From positions 1-38,955 of the IMG/VR virus record IMGVR_UViG_3300044814_000035: a stretch of DNA of 38,955 nt; one strand, 5' to 3'. This DNA is from a virus. This document shows, one piece after another, positions 22,966 to 28,770 of this stretch. How positions within the stretch are numbered: position 1 is the first letter of the stretch; each line of letters opens with the position of its first letter. The notes under the pieces are model-generated. The model searched no databases, had not been told where the DNA came from, and saw only the letters and a list, made by a program, of their open reading frames with translations. Made by a program: the position numbers and the translations under genes.

Positions 22966-23813
22966 GATATCACCTCCACCGGACTCGAGCCGTGTTTCTT
23001 ACGTCCCCATACTATCAGATCAGGGAGCTTTTGCTGAAGAGCACAGAAGTCCGAGATCCTGGGCGCGTATTGATCCGAGTGAGTGAGTGCCACGCCATCG
23101 ATGAGCTGGTGCATCTTCTCGGTGCCGTATTTCTTGAAGAGGTTCGACGCCGCCCGGCGATTAGCCTGGACTCGGCTTTCGATATTGAACTGACAGGCTT
23201 GAGCCCAGTATGAAAAGAGCTCGGAGATTTCCGGTTTACCATAACTAGGTAATGGAGGAAGTCCCGAGCCATCGGCTACTACGCTAGTAGTATTTGTATT
23301 GTTAATTGTATTGTCTTGTATTGTCTTATTAGATCCGCCATATTTGTCGGTCTCGGCGCCACTTTTGGCGGTTCTCTCCGCCATATTTGGCGTATCTCTT
23401 TTGGAGTGTTCCGCCACTTTTGGCGTAACTGATAACTTCTTAGATACGCCACTTTTGGCGGTTCTCTTTGAGGAGAAAATCTTCTCGGCTTTATTGACCG
23501 TGATGACTAAACCGTAAGGCGTCCGGATCGTCTTGATGTAGCCGGTCTCGCGGAGCTTGGACACCCACCGCTGATAAGTACGCTCGGATAGTCCGAGTTC
23601 GGCATTGATGAGCGAGTAAGTGATCGGCTGTCCGCCCAGGACTTTACCGACTCCGTTTTCGTTGACGCTGGTCATTTTGTCCAGGAGCCATAAATACAGC
23701 CATACGGCCGCGTCCATATTCTCTATGTGTTTTGGTTCGAGCAGATTGTTCTTGACGTATATGCCGAAGCCCTTCATGTAAAACGACGCCTTTCTGGGGC
23801 GCCGCTTTGACAA
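22962..23813 (-). CDS. Replication initiator (lambda O / replisome organiser type)
   Basis: The 283 residues open with a basic arm and a winged-helix domain, about residues 20-105 (MDAAVWLYLWLLDKMTSVNE, then LGLSERTYQRWVSKLRETGY and IKTIRTPYGLVITV). A low-complexity middle (about 115-190) follows, in which repeats such as RTAKSG and MAERTAKSG are encoded by the iteron array. The C-terminal domain (SELFSYWAQACQFNIESRVQ to ISDFCALQQKL) is helical, like the partner-binding part of replisome organisers. Such proteins bind repeats inside their own gene and recruit host helicase. No polymerase or helicase is encoded in the window, so this is probably the only phage replication starter. Confidence 0.75.
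   Translation of the reverse strand: MSKRRPRKASFYMKGFGIYVKNNLLEPKHIENMDAAVWLYLWLLDKMTSVNENGVGKVLGGQPITYSLINAELGLSERTYQRWVSKLRETGYIKTIRTPYGLVITVNKAEKIFSSKRTAKSGVSKKLSVTPKVAEHSKRDTPNMAERTAKSGAETDKYGGSNKTIQDNTINNTNTTSVVADGSGLPPLPSYGKPEISELFSYWAQACQFNIESRVQANRRAASNLFKKYGTEKMHQLIDGVALTHSDQYAPRISDFCALQQKLPDLIVWGRKKHGSSPVEVIS
23280..23460. repeat. Iteron array and AT-rich segment: probable replication origin
   Basis: Five copies of a 14-base palindromic repeat CGCC-N6-GGCG lie inside the initiator gene at 23336 (one end degenerate), 23357, 23379, 23412 and 23447. Three read CGCCACTTTTGGCG exactly, one CGCCATATTTGGCG and one CGCCATATTTGTCG. Start-to-start spacings are 21, 22, 33 and 35 bases, close to two and three helical turns, so all would face the same side of DNA. 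Directly left (23280-23335) is an AT-rich stretch with repeats of TTGTATTGT-like words, a plausible unwinding region. The layout is that of lambda-type origins. Confidence 0.75.
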
Positions 23814-24168
23814 TTTTGGGGTGAGTGGTGGCTCAATGTTTCGCTATCTGATAGATTAGCATACCCTAGTGATCGTGTAAAGCATATGCCCCTGTTAATT
23901 TACAGAGGTGGATCCGATCGGTCGCCAGTCGCGAAACATTGAACCTATCGGACTCTCATCATAGCACAAAATCAGGCATAAGAGCGTTGTAAGTTTTGCG
24001 TGAATATCTGGGGATATGTGTATAAAATTGGGGATAACTTGGCAGAGGCGCCGGTTACATTTTCCTCACTGGCAGAGCACAAAACGCGGCCGCGCGTGTA
24101 CCAGTTGGCGACTATATATCAAGGCAACCCGTCGTCTATATATTCGCGCCTCGGGAGCAGTATATCAC
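23814..24168. promoter_or_regulatory. Control region of initiator gene: two promoters, twin operators, DnaA-like boxes
   Basis: The 355 non-coding bases hold two leftward promoter candidates. One is TGCTATGAT (-10 at 23958-23963). The other is TTTACA (23876-23881), 17 bases, TAATCT (23853-23858) with TGC before it. A perfect 12-base inverted repeat, TCAATGTTTCGC (23833-23844) and GCGAAACATTGA (23931-23942), puts one copy just downstream of each promoter. At 24009-24037 three tandem words resemble DnaA boxes: TGGGGATAT, TGTGTATAA (fits the TTATnCACA consensus) and TGGGGATAA. An imperfect palindrome centred near 23898 (CCCCTGTTAATTTACAGAGG) lies between the operators. The rest (24040-24165) shows nothing I can assign. 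Confidence 0.6.
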
Positions 24169-24483
24169 TTACGCTTCGGCACGCGGATCTTCGGGATCGG
24201 ACTCGAAGATGTTCGGGGCTTGAGCAGTTGTGTCAGCGCTTGCTGTTGGAGCGGCGACAGTTTGAGGATCGGCGGCGCTTGCTGGCTGATCGGCTGGGGC
24301 TTCTTCTGGCTCATCGTTACCCTTGCTGGTGATAGTTTTACAGATCTGGATAGCTGACTCGAGGAGGTTCGTCAGATCCTCGATCTCTTGCGGAGGGTTC
24401 TCGTGGTTGTCGAGCGCGTTGATAATCGCCTCGAGCTGGCCTTCACAGCCGGCCGCGACGTTCAGGAGCTCGCGGTAGGCCAT
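24169..24483 (-). CDS. Hypothetical acidic protein
   Basis: These 104 residues begin with a helical part (MAYRELLNVAAGCEGQLEAI, then LTNLLESAIQICKTITSK) and end in an Ala/Pro/Asp/Glu-rich disordered tail. The start overlaps the stop of the gene before it as TAATG. No family was recognised. Confidence 0.5.
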   Translation of the reverse strand: MAYRELLNVAAGCEGQLEAIINALDNHENPPQEIEDLTNLLESAIQICKTITSKGNDEPEEAPADQPASAADPQTVAAPTASADTTAQAPNIFESDPEDPRAEA

Positions 24484-24815
24484 TATCGGACGCCGCCGGC
24501 CTGGATGTGGTCGAGCCGATCTTGATCGTCTTCGGCGAGTTGCTTGAGTTCTGGGTCGTGAGTTGTTGCGTGGAGATCGGCGATCCGCTTGTCTTCGGCG
24601 GCCTGGGTTTCTTCGGCTACTTTCTGGGCTTCGATTTGTTCGGCTTCGAGATCAGCCTGGGCTTGCCGAGCGGCATCGAGCTCAGTCTTCTCGCGGATCG
24701 TGTAAGTATGATAAGGATCGGCGCCATCGGCCGTATGCTCACTAGTAGCGACGACCTCGAAGCTACCCTTTGCGGTACTGAAAGTGTCACCGACGCTATG
24801 AAGTATTTTTGACAT
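24483..24815 (-). CDS. Hypothetical helical protein
   Basis: These 110 residues begin with a short beta part (KILHSVGDTFSTAKGSFEVV) and continue as a long charged helix rich in Ala, Gln and Glu (AEQIEAQKVAEETQAAEDKR), likely a coiled coil. A GGAG site stands 7 bases before ATG, and the TGCTATAAT promoter lies about 30 bases before it. Function is unknown. Confidence 0.5.
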   Translation of the reverse strand: MSKILHSVGDTFSTAKGSFEVVATSEHTADGADPYHTYTIREKTELDAARQAQADLEAEQIEAQKVAEETQAAEDKRIADLHATTHDPELKQLAEDDQDRLDHIQAGGVR

Positions 24816-24843
24816 GAGTGTTCTCCTGCTAGTTGATACCCGA

Positions 24844-24849
24844 ATTATA
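24844..24849 (-). promoter_or_regulatory. Consensus extended -10 promoter
   Basis: Read leftward the sequence is TAATGCTATAATTCGGG: TG-C-TATAAT, a perfect extended -10. It overlaps the stop of the 37-residue gene and drives the two genes at 24483-24815 and 24169-24483. Confidence 0.6.
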
Positions 24850-24852
24850 GCA

Positions 24853-24966
24853 TTAGTACGAACGGAGGATATTGACGATAGTGCCGAGCTGAGCCTGGAA
24901 GCTAGGTAGATCGGTAAAAGTCACGAGTTTCGGCGACTGGCCGCCGCGCTTGAATATAAAAGTCAT
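24853..24966 (-). CDS. 37-residue micro-protein with leaderless start
   Basis: The frame reads MTFIFKRGGQSPKLVTFTDL... and ends LRSY, 37 residues. It has no Shine-Dalgarno site. Instead, a TGGTATGAT extended -10 ends exactly 6 bases before the ATG, so the transcript should begin at or next to the A of ATG. It has a basic first half and an amphipathic second half. No family was recognised. Support comes from the promoter, which is a repeated pattern in this genome. Confidence 0.5.
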   Translation of the reverse strand: MTFIFKRGGQSPKLVTFTDLPSFQAQLGTIVNILRSY

Positions 24967-24972
24967 AAGCGC

Positions 24973-24978
24973 ATCATA
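24973..24978 (-). promoter_or_regulatory. Leaderless extended -10 promoter fused to upstream terminator
   Basis: Read leftward, the U-tract of the hairpin at 24985-25002 runs straight into TTTTTGGTATGATGCGCTTATG. TG-G-TATGAT is followed by 6 bases and the ATG at 24966. One short segment therefore ends the upstream unit and starts the next. Confidence 0.55.
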
Positions 24979-24984
24979 CCAAAA

Positions 24985-25002
24985 ATAGCCCCGGAGGGCT
25001 AT
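24985..25002 (-). terminator. Rho-independent terminator of the 59-residue gene
   Basis: Read leftward the stem ATAGCCC and GGGCTAT (7 bp, 4-base loop TCCG) is followed by TTTTT (24981-24985). It lies about 50 bases after the stop of the gene at 25055-25234. Confidence 0.7.
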
Positions 25003-25054
25003 CAATGGATAAGCATAAAAACCAGTGGCGGCATTTACGCTTACGATTATATCA

Positions 25055-25234
25055 CTAGCTACTGTAGTGCGTAAATTGGTAAAGTGCGGCTTCGCGGTGC
25101 TTCAGGATCCAGCCGATCCGGTACTTGTGGAACTCGCGCTTGTTAATCAGCTCGTCACCGGAGTAAACCGGGAAGAACTCGCCGGGCTGATATGTGTAGT
25201 ATTTGCTTTTGATTGTTTGGGTTATTGATTTCAT
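25055..25234 (-). CDS. 59-residue conserved-looking small protein
   Basis: The frame MKSITQTIKSKYYTYQPGEF... is 59 residues and ends with LKHREAALYQFTHYSS. Codon use (many TAC, AAG, GAC, GAG) fits the neighbours. It stands between an excellent promoter (25244-25272) and a terminator (24985-25002), so it is a single-gene transcription unit. It has a basic N-terminus and mixed beta/helix look. No family is known. With only about three leader bases and no Shine-Dalgarno site, translation would be near-leaderless. Confidence 0.6.
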   Translation of the reverse strand: MKSITQTIKSKYYTYQPGEFFPVYSGDELINKREFHKYRIGWILKHREAALYQFTHYSS

Positions 25235-25243
25235 AACAAGCTC

Positions 25244-25272
25244 ATTGTAGCACGAACTTGCTTTTTTGTCAA
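25244..25272 (-). promoter_or_regulatory. Strong sigma70-type promoter, near-leaderless
   Basis: Read leftward: TTGACA (25267-25272), 17-base spacer, TACAAT (25244-25249) with TGC before it. This is the best -35/-10 pair in the window. The ATG at 25234 follows 9 bases after the -10. It marks the left side of the divergence between the leftward and rightward halves of the genome. Confidence 0.75.
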
Positions 25273-25402
25273 TGACTAGATTTGACAGCTTGACTTTATG
25301 ATTATGGGTCGTGAAAACCGAGTATTCACCACAACGGCCGTGTCAAGTTTTACGCCTATTAGAACATATTATGACATCTTACCCCCGTTAAAAAACTGGT
25401 GC

Positions 25403-25408
25403 TATAGT
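25403..25408 (+). promoter_or_regulatory. Leaderless extended -10 promoter
   Basis: TGCTATAGT is followed by 6 bases (ATGTTT) and ATG at 25415. It is the same TGCTATAGT word as at 22533 and 31254. The 100 bases to its left, up to the divergent promoter, show no gene with normal codon use. Confidence 0.5.
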
Positions 25409-25414
25409 ATGTTT

Positions 25415-25627
25415 ATGCCAAGACATGCAAAAAAATATGTGAGGAAGATGAGGTACTGTACCTTTTGCGGATGCCGCTATGACAGCACCGGCGGTAGCAA
25501 GCTGTTCTGTATGCCGGCACACTCATCGCGCTACCGGCTCGATCAAGATCGGGCGCTTAAACGTGCGCTAAAACTTGAGCCGTCCACTTCCCCACCATCC
25601 GCCACTCGCGGCCGCATGAGCATTTAG
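25415..25627 (+). CDS. Small basic zinc-binding protein, leaderless
   Basis: These 70 residues contain MRYCTFCGCRYDSTGGSKLF followed by C, with a Cys-x2-Cys-x-Cys cluster and a later Cys/His (FCMPAHS), a zinc-ribbon pattern. The surrounding chain is Arg/Lys-rich, suggesting nucleic-acid binding. The start at 25415 (ATG, with a second ATG at 25409) was chosen because an extended -10 lies 6 bases before it and because the longer frame to 25298 has foreign codon use. The last 70 bases overlap an antisense small gene (25557-25664), so its C-terminus is less sure. Confidence 0.55.
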   Translation: MPRHAKKYVRKMRYCTFCGCRYDSTGGSKLFCMPAHSSRYRLDQDRALKRALKLEPSTSPPSATRGRMSI

Positions 25628-25664
25628 TTGACTTGGTCTTTTTGTTTTGGATGAGAACGTGCAT
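25557..25664 (-). CDS. 35-residue Cys-containing micro-protein, antisense to its neighbour
   Basis: The frame MHVLIQNKKTKSTKCSCGRE... ends WTAQVLAHV. The Cys-x-Cys-Gly start and helix ending in W.A.VLAHV resemble small zinc-binding phage proteins. AAGGA lies 10 bases before the ATG and a TGCTATTGT promoter candidate (25699-25704) about 35 bases before. It overlaps the 3' end of the rightward gene at 25415. I cannot exclude that only one of the two is real. Confidence 0.4.
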   Translation of the reverse strand: MHVLIQNKKTKSTKCSCGREWRMVGKWTAQVLAHV

Positions 25665-25698
25665 ATCAGCATAGTCCTTATGTTTAGTTGATGATCGA

Positions 25699-25704
25699 AC
25701 AATA
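25699..25704 (-). promoter_or_regulatory. Weak extended -10 promoter candidate
   Basis: Read leftward: TG-C-TATTGT, 28 bases before the Shine-Dalgarno-preceded ATG of the 35-residue gene. The hexamer matches four of six consensus bases. Confidence 0.35.
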
Positions 25705-25731
25705 GCACATAAAATAGTTGGGTGCAAGTAG

Positions 25732-25760
25732 TTTACAAAGTGGGTGCTGTTTGGTACTAT
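25732..25760 (+). promoter_or_regulatory. Promoter of accessory/lysis operon, leaderless
   Basis: TTTACA (25732-25737), 17 bases, then TACTAT (25755-25760) with TGG before it, and ATG at 25767 after exactly 6 bases. The same TTTACA-17-TACTAT pair drives the early operon at 31978. The transcript should start at the first codon of the CAP gene. Confidence 0.65.
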
Positions 25761-25766
25761 AAGCGT

Positions 25767-26291
25767 ATGAAGAAACAAGAGCTATCAATCATCCTCGTAC
25801 TCATGGTCGCGCTGTTCGGCTATTTTATGTTTACGATCGGTCATCAGCACCCGGTCATTAAGACTGTCACCGTCCAGGCACAACAGCCGACGGCGGCAAG
25901 TGAAGCCTCACAGAAGCCCCAGATCGACTACGTCAACGCGATCCGGGTACAACACGGCCTCCCAGCCCTTAAAGCCGACAGCCGGCTCGACGTGAGCTCG
26001 AAGGCTAAAGCTGACGACCTGATCGCCGGGCAATACTGGGATCACACGAACTCGATCGGCCGGCCGTTCTATTCCTGGATCTATGAGCAGATCCCTACCC
26101 TTCACACGTCCGGCGAAAATCTCGGCAAGTGCTACCAGGGCGACGAAGATCAGCTCTTCCAGGCGTTCGCTAACTCCCCGGAGCACCTGGACAATATCAT
26201 CAACCCTAACTATACGATCTTCGGATCCGCGATCGAGTGGGACAATACCCGGCATTGTGAGATCTTCGTCGATCAGTTTGGAGGCTTTTAA
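25767..26291 (+). CDS. Secreted or membrane-anchored CAP (SCP/YkwD-like) domain protein
   Basis: These 174 residues have a positive start (MKKQE) and a hydrophobic segment at about 7-25 acting as signal anchor. A short linker follows, and then a CAP domain from about residue 53 (DYVNAIRVQHGLPALKADSR) to the end. Visible CAP landmarks are H93 in QYWDHTN, E117 in SGENLG, E139/H140 in NSPEHLDNI and the closing FVDQFGGF. C122 and C164 could form a disulfide outside the cell. The domain acts on or binds cell-surface ligands in bacteria, but its biochemical role is usually unknown. It is the first gene of the rightward operon that ends with the endolysin, and its start is leaderless. CAP proteins are rare in phage lysis operons, so host capture is plausible. 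Confidence 0.8.
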   Translation: MKKQELSIILVLMVALFGYFMFTIGHQHPVIKTVTVQAQQPTAASEASQKPQIDYVNAIRVQHGLPALKADSRLDVSSKAKADDLIAGQYWDHTNSIGRPFYSWIYEQIPTLHTSGENLGKCYQGDEDQLFQAFANSPEHLDNIINPNYTIFGSAIEWDNTRHCEIFVDQFGGF

Positions 26292-26689
26292 TGGGCTACC
26301 GGAGCACCTTCGTCACCGAAGACATCTATTACGAACTGCCTGAGTGGTTCATCGAGAAGTACCAGGATCAGATCAACTTCAGCGAGAAGAAGCTCGAGGG
26401 CTATGACAAGCTGACCTTCCCTCTGTCGTCAAAGTACGAGCGCAAGTTTTACAGTGGCGCCGAGGATGAGCTCTTCGTCGACCTGGCGAAAATGCTCCAG
26501 CAAGTCACCGAGTCGTATCCGCGAGATATCACGATCGCGCTCATGCACGAAGACGGCGAGATCGATCGCGTCATCATCACGCCGGAGAAGGTTACGATCC
26601 AGCGAAGCCTCGAGAATACCGGAGGCTATAACCCTCAGCTCGGATCTGGAAATGATGAGTTTATCGTAAATAAGGAGCCTACTACATGA
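26291..26689 (+). CDS. Hypothetical protein, accessory operon
   Basis: These 132 residues start MGYRSTFVTEDIYYELPEWF. A helical and acidic core follows (ELFVDLAKMLQQVTESYPRD), then a beta segment (ITIALMHEDGEIDRVIITPE). GGAGG precedes the ATG by 7 bases and the start overlaps the CAP stop (TAATG). The pattern of a compact alpha/beta fold is clear but no family was recognised. Confidence 0.6.
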   Translation: MGYRSTFVTEDIYYELPEWFIEKYQDQINFSEKKLEGYDKLTFPLSSKYERKFYSGAEDELFVDLAKMLQQVTESYPRDITIALMHEDGEIDRVIITPEKVTIQRSLENTGGYNPQLGSGNDEFIVNKEPTT

Positions 26690-27024
26690 AAACGATCACT
26701 TGCCCGGTACACCCGAACGGCAAAGCCCACTGGTGGAGCTTGCACCGGCACCAGGCCGTCCTCTTCGAGTATGGCGAACAGTTCGCCGGGATCTGGGAGT
26801 GCCTGATCACCGGGGACTCTGATAGTTGTGAGCACGAAAACGGCTATGACACCGAGACCTTCACCACTATGTATATGCGCGATGGCGAAGCCGACGATTA
26901 TGACACTGAGGGCTATGTTTGCGTCGACTGCCGGATGCCGATCGACTTCGACGTGGCTAACCCTGCCGAGGATCGAGCCGACGCCCTGGCTGATATGCAA
27001 ATTATGGAAGCGCTCGGAAAATGA
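26686..27024 (+). CDS. Cys/His-rich probable zinc protein
   Basis: These 112 residues hold three Cys/His groups: TCPVHPNGKAHWW near the start, WECLITGDSDSCEHE in the middle and YVCVDCRMP near residue 80. They probably form one or two zinc-binding knuckles. The rest is strongly acidic. The start ATG overlaps the previous stop. Its role is unknown. It may be a small regulator or adaptor. Confidence 0.55.
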   Translation: MKTITCPVHPNGKAHWWSLHRHQAVLFEYGEQFAGIWECLITGDSDSCEHENGYDTETFTTMYMRDGEADDYDTEGYVCVDCRMPIDFDVANPAEDRADALADMQIMEALGK

Positions 27025-27377
27025 GTACCACAGTCGACGACAAAGACGGCCGGACGATCAGCTTCAAGCACTCTGTCAGCCTGGACGGACTCGGTAAGGC
27101 GCTGAAAGGTTTCGGCAACGCCTATAAGATACTGAGCGGCCGCGAGGCTAAATATACCGATTTCACAGACTGGCTGGCTACCCAGGACTTCGTCGAAGTC
27201 AGCCCGAGCCTCAAAGATGTTGAGGAGGCTGTACCGTTCCTGGCCGTAGGCAATTCTGAGCCGATCCCTGAACACCTGCCCGAAAAGCTCAAAGAGGTTA
27301 TCCGAGAAGGTCGGCGTGAAGCCGGCTGGTGCGATCATGGTAATAAACCGGGCGATTGCCCGGAGGGGTGTAAGTGA
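27021..27377 (+). CDS. Hypothetical protein with Cys-rich tail
   Basis: These 118 residues have a helical N-terminal half (SVSLDGLGKALKGFGNAYKI) and a C-terminal WCDHGNKPGDCPEGCK tail with three Cys and one His, which could bind zinc. ATGA overlaps with the gene before; the stop overlaps the next GTG. No family was recognised. Confidence 0.55.
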   Translation: MSTTVDDKDGRTISFKHSVSLDGLGKALKGFGNAYKILSGREAKYTDFTDWLATQDFVEVSPSLKDVEEAVPFLAVGNSEPIPEHLPEKLKEVIREGRREAGWCDHGNKPGDCPEGCK

Positions 27378-27592
27378 TCTCCGCCATCAATCGCGAAGTA
27401 GCCGTCTATAAGGGCGAGGTGCTACTGGCCGAGGGTAGGATCAAAGACGTCGCTAAAGAGCTAAAAGTCCGCACCGGGACGATCCGCTTCTATCTTACGC
27501 CGGCATACGAGCGGCGCCTGGCGAAGCGGAGAACTCTCGACCACTCTATAACAGTCGTCAGGCTTGACGACGAGGAAGATTTTCAATTATGA
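27374..27592 (+). CDS. HTH-containing phage protein
   Basis: These 72 residues start at GTG 27374, overlapping the previous stop. The core VYKGEVLLAEGRIKDVAKEL followed by KVRTGTIRFYLTPAYERR matches a small family common in phages of Gram-positive bacteria. It pairs a short beta hairpin with a helix-turn-helix (IKDVAKELKVRTGTIRFYLT). It may bind DNA and regulate phage genes. No target is visible. Confidence 0.65.
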   Translation: MISAINREVAVYKGEVLLAEGRIKDVAKELKVRTGTIRFYLTPAYERRLAKRRTLDHSITVVRLDDEEDFQL

Positions 27593-28167
27593 CCGAAGCA
27601 TATCCGTTACAGTGGCCGATCGGCTGGAAGCGCACCGAATACCCGACCTATTCTCAGTTTAAGAACCCGACCGTCGCCTCAGCTCGCAACCTGACGCTAC
27701 ACGAACTCGACCGCCTGGGCGCTACTGAGGTAGTAATCAGCTCGAACATGGAGCTCAACCGTGACGGCTTCCCTTCCGCTCGCCAGCGCCGGATGAACGA
27801 TACCGGCGTCGCTGTTTACTTCAAGATGAACGGCGAAGAGCGCTGTATACCCTCTGACAAGTATTTCACTGTCGAAGAGAACCTACACGCCGTCGGCCGT
27901 ACGATCGAGGCGCTCCGGGCGCTCGAGCGATGGGGTACCGGTCAGATCATGGAGGCGGCCTTCCGAGGCTTTACCGCCCTGCCCGAGTTCGCCAGCACCA
28001 GCTCGAAGCGAGCCTGGTACGAGGTGCTCGAAGTATCACAGACCGCCAGCCCGGAGATGATCCGCGCGGCATACAAAGTAATGGCTCTGAAGACTCACCC
28101 GGATCACGGCGGCACCGTCGAAGCGTTTCAAGAAGTCCAGGACGCTCTTAAAGAAAGTGGAATATAA
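27589..28167 (+). CDS. Phage J-domain (DnaJ-like) protein
   Basis: These 192 residues have two parts. Residues about 5-135 form a domain that recurs in phages, with PLQWPIGWKRT at the start, ATEVVISSNMELNRDGFPSA in the middle and WGTGQIMEAAFRGFTALPE at the end. Residues about 141-192 form a J-domain (YEVLEVSQTASPEMIRAAYK) with the essential HPD at 170-172 and a following GG. The J-domain stimulates the ATPase of host DnaK, so the N-terminal domain probably chooses the client. The gene is coupled to its neighbours by a 4-base overlap. Domain identity is firm. The client is unknown. Confidence 0.8.
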   Translation: MTEAYPLQWPIGWKRTEYPTYSQFKNPTVASARNLTLHELDRLGATEVVISSNMELNRDGFPSARQRRMNDTGVAVYFKMNGEERCIPSDKYFTVEENLHAVGRTIEALRALERWGTGQIMEAAFRGFTALPEFASTSSKRAWYEVLEVSQTASPEMIRAAYKVMALKTHPDHGGTVEAFQEVQDALKESGI

Positions 28168-28168
28168 T

Positions 28169-28354
28169 ATGGCAAAGCTATACCCCTATAAATCGATCAA
28201 GTTCACTCCGACCGATCACGAAGTTATTACCGAAGTGGCGAAAGAGATCCAGGGCGAGCGCGGCACCCCGAACGCCTACTTGCCGCCGATCGTCATGGAA
28301 GCGATCAAGTTCTTCAAGGAACACCGCAACAACCCCTATATCACCAAGAAATAA
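28169..28354 (+). CDS. Small ribbon-helix-helix-like protein
   Basis: These 61 residues show a short basic strand (PYKSIKFTPTD) followed by two helices (HEVITEVAKEIQGERG and IVMEAIKFFKEHRN), the order of ribbon-helix-helix DNA-binding proteins. The start ATG at 28169 is preferred. A GTG at 28157 would extend it by four residues. It could be a small regulator of the accessory operon. Confidence 0.5.
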   Translation: MAKLYPYKSIKFTPTDHEVITEVAKEIQGERGTPNAYLPPIVMEAIKFFKEHRNNPYITKK

Positions 28355-28365
28355 CGGAGCGCTTA

Positions 28366-28770
28366 ATGTCTGATAATATCGAAGATCGTGAAACTAAAAA
28401 TGATACCTCCGTCGGCTACGGCAGTATGTATATGGACTCCGGCGAAAAGTACGAGAGCGCCGAGCACCTAGTCCGGGAGGTCTCAGAGAAATCGAAGCCG
28501 TTCATGTTCTTCTTCGATATCATCTGTACCCCGAACCAAGTGCCGGCCGCGCAAGAAATGGCCGTGAAGATCTCACACCTGATCGAAGACACGAACCCCG
28601 ATATGAAGATGGGCGCCTGTGTCGTCGGCATCACCACGAAGGATAAAGAGCGCACCGCTCAGACGTTGCTCCAGCGGATCGCGTCTCAGTACAAAGGCGA
28701 CAAGCTCCAGGGCTTGAAGCTGGACGACGGCCGGCACTTCATCTATGTCGACGGCGAGATCCGGAAGTGA
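28366..28770 (+). CDS. Hypothetical protein, accessory operon
   Basis: These 134 residues have an acidic, disordered start, then an alpha/beta core (KPFMFFFDIICTPNQVPAAQ, MAVKISHLIEDTNPDMKMGA, CVVGITTKDKERTAQTLLQR) and a beta end (GRHFIYVDGEIRK). GGAG stands 7 bases before ATG. No family is recognised. It has no membrane segment. Confidence 0.6.
   Translation: MSDNIEDRETKNDTSVGYGSMYMDSGEKYESAEHLVREVSEKSKPFMFFFDIICTPNQVPAAQEMAVKISHLIEDTNPDMKMGACVVGITTKDKERTAQTLLQRIASQYKGDKLQGLKLDDGRHFIYVDGEIRK

Noticed and set aside
1-23000. Rightward frames of 60-210 residues in the left half
   Set aside because: All lie antisense to strong leftward genes, lack promoters and Shine-Dalgarno sites, and are high-GC shadows.
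25298-25414. Longer start for the zinc protein
   Set aside because: Codon use is foreign there, and the extended -10 lies inside it, six bases before the preferred ATG.
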